DNA from: Rhodoferax sp. | GTDB taxonomy: Bacteria > Pseudomonadota > Gammaproteobacteria > Burkholderiales > Burkholderiaceae_C | Direction of reading: 5' to 3' | DNA length: 64,000 bases | Assembly: GCF_023700745.1 (NCBI RefSeq) | Contig: NZ_JAMPYG010000007.1 | Span: 62,001-126,000 of the forward strand | Part shown: one piece after another, positions 1 to 7,620 of the stretch | Numbering within the stretch: position 1 is the stretch's first letter | Layout: every line of letters begins with the position of its first letter | Notes under the pieces: model-generated | Told to the model about the DNA's origin: nothing | Databases searched by the model: none | Seen by the model: only the letters and a program-made list of their open reading frames with translations | Position numbers and translations under genes: made by a program

Positions 1-677
1 CCCTCGGGCATGACCTCGGCACTGTCCCGCATTTTGAGCTTGCCATAGGCGGCAAGCGGCAACACCACCTCAACCCGCAGCGGCTCCACCTGGGCCAATT
101 TCAGGATCGGCTTGCGACCGGTGCCGGCCTCCGCCAGATCACCCGGATTGAGCATGCGGTCCACCACCACGCCATCGAAAGGACTGCGCAGCATGCGCCG
201 GTTGAGCAAATCCTGCGCATGGCGATACTCGTAGCGCGCCATCTCGCTGTTTTCCTGGGCATCGCGCAATTCGGACTCGGTGATGCGTTTTTCGGCATCG
301 GACTCGTCTCGCACCTGGGCCGAGACAAAATTCTGGGCGTGCAATTCGGCGGAGCGTGTCTGCTTCTTGCTGGCATAGTCGAAGCGGTTTTTGGCAGCGG
401 CCAGGCGCCCCCCCGCCTCAGCGCGGTAACGCGCCATCTCCACCGCAGAACGCTCGGCTGACGACTCCAGTTGCACCAGTAGTTGCCCGGCGCGCACCCG
501 GTCACCCCGCTTAACCATGATTTTCTCGATCACACCTTCCACCGAACTGCGGACTTCCACCGTCTGATTCGGTTCAATCAGACACTCGTACGGATTGGCC
601 CACGCGGGTCCCGCCCCACTGGCCAGCAAAACCACAAGCGCACCAGCGGACTGGCCGGATAGATGATGCAACTTCAT
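1..677 (-). CDS. RND/HlyD-type periplasmic adaptor, 3' end off the left edge
   Basis: The frame starts at ATG 677 and is still open at base 1, giving 225 residues of a partial protein. AGGAG sits at 685-689, seven bases ahead of the ATG. Residues 1-27 form a signal peptide (hydrophobic core ALVVLLASGAG, likely cut after PAWA). A first lipoyl half-motif (VEGVIEKIMVKRGDRVRAGQ) follows at about 47-66, then a charged helical hairpin at about 75-155, then the second lipoyl half-motif (LLNRRMLRSPFDGVVVDRML) and the start of a beta-barrel. This order is that of membrane fusion proteins that bridge inner-membrane pumps to outer-membrane channels. The ATG overlaps the stop of the SecA-like gene (ATGA), so translation is probably coupled. 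It is the last gene of the giant-protein operon visible here; its pump or channel partner would lie beyond base 1. Confidence 0.9.
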   Translation of the reverse strand, partial: MKLHHLSGQSAGALVVLLASGAGPAWANPYECLIEPNQTVEVRSSVEGVIEKIMVKRGDRVRAGQLLVQLESSAERSAVEMARYRAEAGGRLAAAKNRFDYASKKQTRSAELHAQNFVSAQVRDESDAEKRITESELRDAQENSEMARYEYRHAQDLLNRRMLRSPFDGVVVDRMLNPGDLAEAGTGRKPILKLAQVEPLRVEVVLPLAAYGKLKMRDSAEVMPE

Positions 678-2689
678 TCGCCTGCTCCTGTAAATGCCAG
701 CACCTGATTGAGCTGGCGGTCATGTTTGAGATGTTGCGTCCGGATGGCGGCATGGCGCCGTTCAGCCGACCCCTGCGCCAGCATCCGCAAGCCATCAAAC
801 GCAGCCAGCGGCAAACGCACACCCAGGTCCATTGACCGGCGCAGCAAGTTGGTCAACGCCGGCGCACAGACCTCGAAAATTTCATCTTCGAGCGAAACAA
901 TCGCCTCGCAACTCCCCGGATCCCCCTGGCGCGCGCAGCGGCCAAAAAGCTGGCGATCAACGCGCCGCGAGTCATGGTACTCGGTCAGGATAACGTGCAA
1001 GCCCCCCAAACCCGCCACGCCTGCCCCGAGCTCGATGTCGGTGCCCCGGCCCGCCATGTTGGTGGCCACCGTGACCCGGCCCGGCTGCCCGGCTGCCGCA
1101 ATGATCTCAGCCTCGGTCACGTCCTGTTTGGCGTTCAGCAGCGCATGGGCGACAGCGCGATGCGCCAGCACGGCACTGATCTGCTCAGAGGCCCGCACCG
1201 AGCGCGTACCGATCAGCACCGGGCGCCCTTCCCTTTTGGCCAGACGTTCGGCTACATCGGCCACACGCTCCCACTTGTCTGCCAGCGTCGGCAAGAACGT
1301 GACGCCCTGATGCAGCCGCTGCAGGGGCCGGTGCAGCGGTACCCGCACGACATCTAGCCCATACACCGACTTGATCTCACGCGCGGCCTCGGCCGCCGTT
1401 CCCGTCATGCCCGACAGATGCAGATAGCGTCTGAACAAACGCTGGTAAGTCAGGCGTGCCAGGGTTTCGCGCTGTGGGGTTGGTGTCAGCGACTCCTTGA
1501 CCTCGATCATCTGGTGCAGGCCGCGCTCCCAGGAGCGGTCGGGCATGACGCGGCCGGTGGACTCGTCAACGATCTGTACCTTGCCATCGGCCACCACGTA
1601 ATGCAGGTCGCGCTGGTACAGCCGCAAGGCGCTCAGGGCTTGGCGCACCAGGTCTTCACGGGCCCGCACCGAGGTCCAGGGCCCGGTATATCCTTCGGCA
1701 TGCTGGTCCAGCTTGTCGCACCCCTGGTCGGTGAGCGCGACCGAACGCTCGAACGGATTGACAACGTAATCCTCGCCGTCAACCAGCGTTCTGGCAAACG
1801 TCAGGGCGACCTCGCTGTGCGTGGCGTTGTCACTACCCGGTGCCGTTGCCGACAAAATCAGCGGCGTGCGCGCCTCGTCGACAAACACGCTGTCAGCCTC
1901 ATCGACGATGGCGAAATACAGCCCGCGCATCACCAGGGCACTTTTCGGTTCAGCATCCCCGCCCAGACGCTTGAGTGACTGGTGCAAGCGACTGTGGCGT
2001 CCCTGCAGCGCGACGCGATCGCGCAGGTAATCAAAAGCAACTTCCTTGTTGGTGCCATAGGTGATCGAGCAGGCATAGGCCTGGCGCCGCATGTCTTTTT
2101 CCATGCCCTGCACCACGGTGCCGACGCTGAGGCCGAAAAACTCGTACAAGGGCTTCATCTTCTCGGCATCGCGTTGCGCCAGGTAATCGTTGACTGTGAT
2201 GACATGCACCGGGTAGCCCGCCAGCGCCACAATGCAGGCTGGCAAGGTGGCGCAAAAGGTTTTGCCTTCCCCGGTGGCCATTTCCACCAATCGGCCCCGC
2301 AGCAGCGCATGGCCGGCCATCAGTTGCGTGTCATAGTGGCGCTGACCAAGCGTGCGCTGCGCCGCCGCACGGATCAGGGCAAAGCATTCGGCAACACAGT
2401 CCAGCACAAAACCTTCGCACCGCAAGCGCGTTCGCAGCGCAGCCACGCGCGCGCGCAAAACCCCGTCGGGAAGCGGCATCAAGCTGTCTTCGATCCGGTT
2501 GGTTGCGGCCACAACCCACTGCATTTCACGCTGCACACCAGACAGCGCCGCCACGGCAGGCGCCAGTGTTGCCGCGTACAGTGCCACTGCCAGGCGGTCG
2601 TGCCAGCCGGCCTCCACTTCATCACGCTCGGCATAAGGCCGACCGCTGGCAAACGCCACATGGCCAAACAGGGTTTGTGACCTAGACAT
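674..2689 (-). CDS. Short SecA-like translocation ATPase (671 aa), probable dedicated export motor
   Basis: The protein carries the SecA DEAD motor. Walker A is MATGEGKT at 137-144, followed by the SecA signature TVNDYLAQRDAE (165-176) and YGTNKEVAFDYLRD (211-224). Walker B is IVDEAD (261-266), the preprotein-crosslinking region lies between the motors, and the second motor has MAGRGTDI (545-552) and a variant motif VI, GRCARQGDPGS (583-593). Housekeeping SecA is about 900 residues; this one stops about 78 residues after motif VI. It has only the first part of the scaffold helix and lacks the two-helix finger, wing and Cys-rich zinc tail. I chose ATG 2689 because the reading frame further upstream is only the shadow of the preceding gene; the start overlaps that gene's stop by 8 bp, implying coupling. 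Context with a giant secreted protein and three adaptor proteins suggests a substrate-specific SecA, not the general one. Function is inferred. Confidence 0.9.
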   Translation of the reverse strand: MSRSQTLFGHVAFASGRPYAERDEVEAGWHDRLAVALYAATLAPAVAALSGVQREMQWVVAATNRIEDSLMPLPDGVLRARVAALRTRLRCEGFVLDCVAECFALIRAAAQRTLGQRHYDTQLMAGHALLRGRLVEMATGEGKTFCATLPACIVALAGYPVHVITVNDYLAQRDAEKMKPLYEFFGLSVGTVVQGMEKDMRRQAYACSITYGTNKEVAFDYLRDRVALQGRHSRLHQSLKRLGGDAEPKSALVMRGLYFAIVDEADSVFVDEARTPLILSATAPGSDNATHSEVALTFARTLVDGEDYVVNPFERSVALTDQGCDKLDQHAEGYTGPWTSVRAREDLVRQALSALRLYQRDLHYVVADGKVQIVDESTGRVMPDRSWERGLHQMIEVKESLTPTPQRETLARLTYQRLFRRYLHLSGMTGTAAEAAREIKSVYGLDVVRVPLHRPLQRLHQGVTFLPTLADKWERVADVAERLAKREGRPVLIGTRSVRASEQISAVLAHRAVAHALLNAKQDVTEAEIIAAAGQPGRVTVATNMAGRGTDIELGAGVAGLGGLHVILTEYHDSRRVDRQLFGRCARQGDPGSCEAIVSLEDEIFEVCAPALTNLLRRSMDLGVRLPLAAFDGLRMLAQGSAERRHAAIRTQHLKHDRQLNQVLAFTGAGE

Positions 2690-4838
2690 GGAACTGTGAC
2701 AAGAACAGGCGCCGCACACTGCGGTACCACTGGTAACCAATGGGCTCGGGCGCATGCTGAAAGCGCGCGTGCACACGTTCACCAAAGAAAATGGGCACCG
2801 CCACACCCGCAGGCACCTCGACCGCCACGTCAAACTGGAAGGTGCGCGCCAGGGTGCGGGCGCCATTGGCATCACGTGGGTCGGTCATGAGCTGGCCACC
2901 GCCTTCAGCCGCCAGGACCCGGCTGGGCAGGTACTCGTCGCCAGCTGGCACCTCCCGCCCGAGCCTGCCCTGCAGCACCTGGTCGGGATGATGCGCCAGT
3001 CGCACCTGAACCTGCGTGCTGGCGGCGCGCACCGCATCAACCGACTCCTGCTCCACCACCACGCGGGCCACCAGTTCCGGCTTGTCAAGCACGTAGCCCA
3101 AGAGCTCACCCTGGCGGAAATAACGGCCGGGCAGGTCCTGCGCCCGGGGCACGGTGAAGGTTCCCGCCGACGGTGCGCGAACCGACAGAAGCTCAACCCG
3201 TTCCCGTAACGAAACCTGCGCCAATTTTTGGGCCTCAAGCTGCTCCAGCGCCAGGGCGGCCTGAGCGCGATTGCTGACGAACTGGGCCGAATAAATGGCA
3301 TTGAGCTCGGCCACCTTGGCCTCCGACACGCGCAACTGCGACTCCAGATCGGGTTCGCTGAGTTGAACCAGCACATCACCCGCCTGTACCCGCTGGCCGG
3401 GTTGGGCCACCAATTGCGCCATAAAACCAGCATGGCCCGCTCGCACCAAGGCCGACTGGGGCAACCAGGCAACCCCCTCGGCGACCGTGCGAAACGGCGC
3501 TGGCACGACAAAAAGCAGCACCAGCAGCAGCGCACAAAAACCACAAAATACCGCCAGTACGCGCTTGCGCTGTTTCTGCAATCGCGCACTCTCCACCATG
3601 TGTTTCAGACTCTTGAAAACCGGCACGATCGCCATGGCAGCCACAGCCCACAAGGCCAGCACCACGCCGACAATGAAGAATTCGTTGGCAATGAACAAGG
3701 CAATGGCAAACGTGACAAAGACTCGGTAAAGAATGGACAACACACCATAGCCCAGCAACCAGGCTTTCTCAAGCTTCTTGTCTTCGGGGGTCGAAGCCTC
3801 CTTGGCACCGAACGCGTAACGCTCAATCAGGTAGCCCCAGTAACGGGTCGACCGGGCCGCCAAGTTGGGCATCTCCAACAGATCCGACAAAATATAGTAG
3901 GCGTCGTAGCGCAGCAACGGGTTGCCGTTGAAAATCAGCGTCGAGACACCTGCCACCACCATCACATTGAACAGGATCGCACGCAAGGGCGAGGGCTCGA
4001 TCAACAGCCAGACATAAAAGGCAATGGCGGCAATGAACAGCTCAACCACCATGCCCGCCGCGCCCACCATCGCCCGCTGGAAGCGCGACTTGAACACCGT
4101 CGACGCTGACGCCTCGACATAGGGCACCGGAATCATCACCAGCATCACCACGCCGAGGTCGTGCACCTCGCCGCCACCGCGTTTGACCGCTACCGCATGA
4201 CCCAGCTCATGCAGTGCCTTGATCAGCGGAAACACCAGCCACAACATCAGCAGGTTGCCACTGGCCAGCAGGCGATCAGAAAAGTTGCCACTGAGCTCGG
4301 ACCAGTTGGGCGCCAGCAGCAGCAAGGCAGGCAACACCACGGCCAGCCACAACAGGCCGCCCCAAGGGCTCCACAACAGATCAATCAGCGGGCGGAACCG
4401 GTTCAGCACCGCATCGGGATCCCAGAAATGAATACGGATTGCCATCGGATTCGTGAACGAGCGCCGGCGCGTGGCGCGTTCCTGTTTTTCACCGCGTTCA
4501 AACAACTCCCTGGCATCGGGCGTGGCATCGCTTTGCAGCAAATCAGCCGAGTTCAGTTGCCCCAACAGGCGGATGATTTCGTCCTGCGTGGGCGCATCCT
4601 CACCGAATTGCCGGTTCGTCAATTCCCACAATTGCTGCACCGTGCGCTCACCATCCATGGCAGCAATCACAAAGCGCGCGGCCGGGGTAAAGCGGTGCAC
4701 CCGGCTGGACACCGGGTCCTGCAACAAATACCACAGGACGCCACGGTAACGCATCCGGTGCAACCGTGCGTGCTGGCGCAAGCGGGGGCGCACCGTGGCC
4801 ACCCGGTACCAGGCGCTTGAGAGCAGCGGCTCGCTCAC
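2682..4838 (-). CDS. PqqD-like / M50 metallopeptidase / HlyD adaptor fusion (718 aa)
   Basis: Three parts are visible. Residues about 30-102 resemble PqqD-like peptide-binding winged helices (TVQQLWELTNRQFGED...IIRLLGQLNSADLL). A multi-pass membrane core follows (about 160-450) with the site-2-protease zinc motif HELGH (210-214) in a membrane helix and a second motif NGNPLLRYDAYY (304-315) whose Asp312 is the expected third zinc ligand. The C-terminal part (about 455-718) is a HlyD-type adaptor with a lipoyl motif (LVAQPGQRVQAGDVLVQLSEPDLESQL) and a beta-barrel domain. This layout is shared with YydH-like 'peptide zinc metalloprotease' exporters. The start is GTG 4838, supported by GAGG eight bases upstream. 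It lies 22 bp after the GAF-HlyD gene and overlaps the SecA-like gene by 8 bp. It may bind, cut or anchor the giant protein during export; that is inference. Confidence 0.88.
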   Translation of the reverse strand: MSEPLLSSAWYRVATVRPRLRQHARLHRMRYRGVLWYLLQDPVSSRVHRFTPAARFVIAAMDGERTVQQLWELTNRQFGEDAPTQDEIIRLLGQLNSADLLQSDATPDARELFERGEKQERATRRRSFTNPMAIRIHFWDPDAVLNRFRPLIDLLWSPWGGLLWLAVVLPALLLLAPNWSELSGNFSDRLLASGNLLMLWLVFPLIKALHELGHAVAVKRGGGEVHDLGVVMLVMIPVPYVEASASTVFKSRFQRAMVGAAGMVVELFIAAIAFYVWLLIEPSPLRAILFNVMVVAGVSTLIFNGNPLLRYDAYYILSDLLEMPNLAARSTRYWGYLIERYAFGAKEASTPEDKKLEKAWLLGYGVLSILYRVFVTFAIALFIANEFFIVGVVLALWAVAAMAIVPVFKSLKHMVESARLQKQRKRVLAVFCGFCALLLVLLFVVPAPFRTVAEGVAWLPQSALVRAGHAGFMAQLVAQPGQRVQAGDVLVQLSEPDLESQLRVSEAKVAELNAIYSAQFVSNRAQAALALEQLEAQKLAQVSLRERVELLSVRAPSAGTFTVPRAQDLPGRYFRQGELLGYVLDKPELVARVVVEQESVDAVRAASTQVQVRLAHHPDQVLQGRLGREVPAGDEYLPSRVLAAEGGGQLMTDPRDANGARTLARTFQFDVAVEVPAGVAVPIFFGERVHARFQHAPEPIGYQWYRSVRRLFLSQFHV

Positions 4839-4860
4839 TCTGCCCGCCTCAGGCCAAGGT

Positions 4861-6738
4861 TTACCGCAGCCATTTCCAGGTCCACAGCCGCAGCCACTCG
4901 ACGAGGGAATGGGTCCAGATCCAGATCACCTTGCGCTCGCCCACCGCCACCTTGCCAATGCCTTCCATGCCGGGACGCAACCGGTCCGAGGCCCGGTCCA
5001 GTTGCGCCTCGACGCGAAAATGGTTGCTGCCGTCCTGCGGTGTCGAAATGGGTGTGATCTGGTGCACCGTAAAAGGCAGCAGCTCGTTGGGAATACCCGA
5101 CAAAGCCAGCTCGCCACGCTGGCCGACGCGCACCTCGGCAATGTCGCGTTCGTCCACATTCATGACCACGCGGTAGGCATCGAGCGGCGCCACTTCAAAC
5201 AGCACCTTGCCCTGCTCCACCGGTGAACCCAGCAACTGGCTCAGATCACCCAGCACCACGATGCCGTCAAACGGTGCCGTCAAAGTGGCCCGCGCCAGCC
5301 GCTCTTCCACCAGCGCCAACTGGGCCCGCGACTGTTCGCTCTGGGCGGCTGCCACCAGCATGGCTGCACGGTCAAGGCTGGCTGTGGCCAGGCGGTAGCG
5401 GCCCTGCATTTGTTCAAACTCGGACGCCCAGCGCGTGCGCTCCAGAGCCAGCTCGCGCGTGTCCAGTCTGGCCATCACCTGGCCCATCCTGACGGTGTCG
5501 CCGGCGCGCACCAGGCTTTCGGCCACATAACCCTGGAAAGGCGACACAATGGCACGCTGCACCGCACCCTCGATCATGGTTTTGGATGTGACCCGGTACG
5601 ACATGCTGACCACGCTGAGCAACACGACACAGGTCAGGCTCACCAGCGTGATCAGTTTGAGGCCCGGATGTCGCGGCCCGAACAGGGCCATTGCGCCTTC
5701 ACGCGTACGCTGGCGGGCACGCTGCCACAGGCTGCGTTCGTCCTGGCGCTTGAGTTCAAAAATGGGGCCCAGCAGCAAACCCAGCGTCTTGCACAACTCC
5801 AGATCTGCCCGCTCGAAAGGTTTGTCGCGCAAGCGTTCCAGGGTCAGGACGCCCACCGTAGCACCGTCATCCATCAACGGCACCGAGATCAGGCTGGCGT
5901 CGTTACGGGTTGCCGACAATTCGGCGTGCGCCAGGCCGCCGACCACGTCCTTGTCGAGCGGCGGATAAACCATGGCCATGTCAAGGTCGAGCACCTCGTC
6001 CATGGCCTCGCCGATCAGGCGCACAAAGTCACTGCGGGCATCAAAGGTGGCAGTGTGGGAAATGGCTTTGACCACCACATTACCCGCCTGCTCAAAACCC
6101 ACATCCACCCGTTCGCACCCCAGGCGCACCACCAGGTCGTTGGCCACAGCCAAAGACGCCGCGCCCAGGCGGCGCTCCTGTAGCGCAGTCGCCACGATGT
6201 CGGAGGCCAGGGCAAACCTGGCCGCCTGTTGCTGTTGCTCTGCCACCTGTTGCTGGCGAAACCAGTCAACTAGCCAGGCGCTGCCCCAATGGACCAGGCG
6301 CAGGGCACGCTGCAAATCGGGTTCGGACGAGTGTCCGATGTCAAGCACCACAGCCCCGTGCAGTACCCCGGCCACTTCAATCGGGTACCCCACATGGGCC
6401 GATGCCAGACCGGCTGCCTGGCCCTGTGCGAGGTGTGCGACATAACCGCGCCTTTCAGTCAGCACCTTCTCGGCAGCTGAGCCCAGATACTGCATGTTGC
6501 GCGACACATCAGGCCACACCGCCACAGCGTTAAAGCCTCCACCCGGATCAGGTCCGAGCACGATCAGCGCACCGCTGACACGGTCGATCTGTGCGCAAAG
6601 AATGGCCAGCCAGCTGGTGCAAAACTCAACCGTGCTGGCGGGAGCAGAAAAGCTGGACCACGCAGCTGAATCGTCCTGCACCTGAGCCCGGGTCTGCGCC
6701 CCATCAGCCGGTGCGTGAATGGAGGCGCTGCTCACCAC
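4861..6738 (-). CDS. GAF-GAF-TM-HlyD adaptor fusion (625 aa)
   Basis: Residues about 35-160 and 178-330 look like two GAF-type domains; the second ends with SLISVPLMDDGATVGVLTLE, a typical GAF closing strand pattern. A single transmembrane helix lies at about 362-380. After it comes a HlyD/AcrA-type adaptor: a lipoyl half-motif (IVSPFQGYVAESLVRAGDTVRMGQ), a helical hairpin, the second half-motif (ATLTAPFDGIVVLGDLSQLLG) and a beta-barrel. The C-terminus is Trp-rich (VIWIWTHSLVEWLRLWTWKWLR, shown in part by five Trp in the last 24 residues) and may touch the membrane. There is no signal peptide, so the GAF half should be cytoplasmic and the adaptor half periplasmic. Start is GTG 6738 (a second GTG follows directly); the ribosome site is weak, so the start is not certain. 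It is 10 bp after sapC-like and 22 bp before the M50 fusion. The GAF ligand is unknown. Confidence 0.87.
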   Translation of the reverse strand: MVSSASIHAPADGAQTRAQVQDDSAAWSSFSAPASTVEFCTSWLAILCAQIDRVSGALIVLGPDPGGGFNAVAVWPDVSRNMQYLGSAAEKVLTERRGYVAHLAQGQAAGLASAHVGYPIEVAGVLHGAVVLDIGHSSEPDLQRALRLVHWGSAWLVDWFRQQQVAEQQQQAARFALASDIVATALQERRLGAASLAVANDLVVRLGCERVDVGFEQAGNVVVKAISHTATFDARSDFVRLIGEAMDEVLDLDMAMVYPPLDKDVVGGLAHAELSATRNDASLISVPLMDDGATVGVLTLERLRDKPFERADLELCKTLGLLLGPIFELKRQDERSLWQRARQRTREGAMALFGPRHPGLKLITLVSLTCVVLLSVVSMSYRVTSKTMIEGAVQRAIVSPFQGYVAESLVRAGDTVRMGQVMARLDTRELALERTRWASEFEQMQGRYRLATASLDRAAMLVAAAQSEQSRAQLALVEERLARATLTAPFDGIVVLGDLSQLLGSPVEQGKVLFEVAPLDAYRVVMNVDERDIAEVRVGQRGELALSGIPNELLPFTVHQITPISTPQDGSNHFRVEAQLDRASDRLRPGMEGIGKVAVGERKVIWIWTHSLVEWLRLWTWKWLR

Positions 6739-6748
6739 AGAGGCGTTC

Positions 6749-7597
6749 TCAGCTTGCCTTGGTTGTGCTGCTTGCGCCAGCGCGCTTGCCGGTCTTCACA
6801 GGGATGTCGGATGCTTCTGTGGTTTCTTCTGTGGCTTCTGGCGCCACGACCGCTGGTACGCTGGGCGTGACCACCTGGGTCTCGATCAGACGATTTTTCA
6901 CGGTATTGAAATTGAGCATGGACTGCAGGTGCAGGTAGATGAGTTCCAGCTCGTCGGTGGCAGCCAGCTGGTGCAGGGTCTCGGCCGACAAGGCTTTGAG
7001 ACGCTTGCGGTCCACCACCAGGAAACCGGTCAAGGACATCTTTTCGCCGGTACCGAGAGTGAACTGGGCCTGCATTGGCTCCAGCAGGTCAAGCTCCTTA
7101 AGCTTCTTGCAGAAAGCCTGGGTGCGCAGGAATTGTGTGCGGTACTCCTGCAGAAACTTGAGCACGTTGTCGACATAGGGTGTGTGTTTGCCTTCGGCAT
7201 CAAACAAGGCCTGACCACGGCCCATGTAGTTCAGACCCTGAAAGGCCTCATCCACACACAGAGTGAAGGTCTTGCCGTCTGCACTGGGGGAAAAAACAAA
7301 AGGGTAGCGGCGGATGAAGGCCGGGATGTACTTGGCCTGCCAAGCATCATCGCTGGAAAGATAAAGATTTTCGTTCTGGCGTGCGCCCAGAATCACCACC
7401 GGCACCACGTCGTCGCCGCTCTGGGCAAAGACAACAGCGTACTCGGGCGCAGCCTGCGGAAATTCGACCGCCATGAGCGGTACCGAATTGAGCTTGCGGG
7501 CAAAGGCATAACCCTTGCCTGCCTCGACGGCGCATTTGCCATGGCGCCCACTAGATACAGGGACTGCGGTTTCGTAAATAAGCAACTGGGTTGTCAT
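6749..7597 (-). CDS. SapC family protein (282 aa)
   Basis: The sequence matches the SapC family in overall pattern: an N-terminal strand region ending in FARKLNSVPLMAVEFPQAAPEYAVVF, a central YIPAFIRRYPFVFSP segment, and the C-terminal FLVVDRKRLKALSAETLHQLAATDELELIYLHLQSM region, with residues about 10-240 forming the core. Residues 245-282 are a Pro/Ala/Thr/Lys-rich tail that looks disordered. The start ATG 7597 has a strong ribosome site, AAGGAGA at 7606-7612. The gene begins 23 bp after the stop of the giant gene and is probably translated from the same mRNA. In Campylobacter fetus, sapC lies in the sapCDEF cluster that secretes the S-layer protein; SapC's biochemical role is not known. 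Its place directly behind a giant surface protein fits the same theme. There is no signal peptide. Confidence 0.88.
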   Translation of the reverse strand: MTTQLLIYETAVPVSSGRHGKCAVEAGKGYAFARKLNSVPLMAVEFPQAAPEYAVVFAQSGDDVVPVVILGARQNENLYLSSDDAWQAKYIPAFIRRYPFVFSPSADGKTFTLCVDEAFQGLNYMGRGQALFDAEGKHTPYVDNVLKFLQEYRTQFLRTQAFCKKLKELDLLEPMQAQFTLGTGEKMSLTGFLVVDRKRLKALSAETLHQLAATDELELIYLHLQSMLNFNTVKNRLIETQVVTPSVPAVVAPEATEETTEASDIPVKTGKRAGASSTTKAS

Positions 7598-7605
7598 ATC
7601 GAAGA

Positions 7606-7612
7606 TCTCCTT
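7606..7612 (-). promoter_or_regulatory. Strong ribosome binding site of the sapC-like gene
   Basis: AAGGAGA lies eight bases ahead of ATG 7597, in the 23-bp gap after the giant gene. Such a strong site would allow the export genes to be translated well even when few ribosomes finish the 42-kb frame upstream. Confidence 0.7.
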
Positions 7613-7620
7613 TTAAATAA

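Noticed and set aside
2690-2875. A longer start for the SecA-like gene
   Set aside because: The extra 62 residues are low in SecA likeness, Arg/Ser/Cys-rich, and coincide with the end of the M50-HlyD gene read in another frame.
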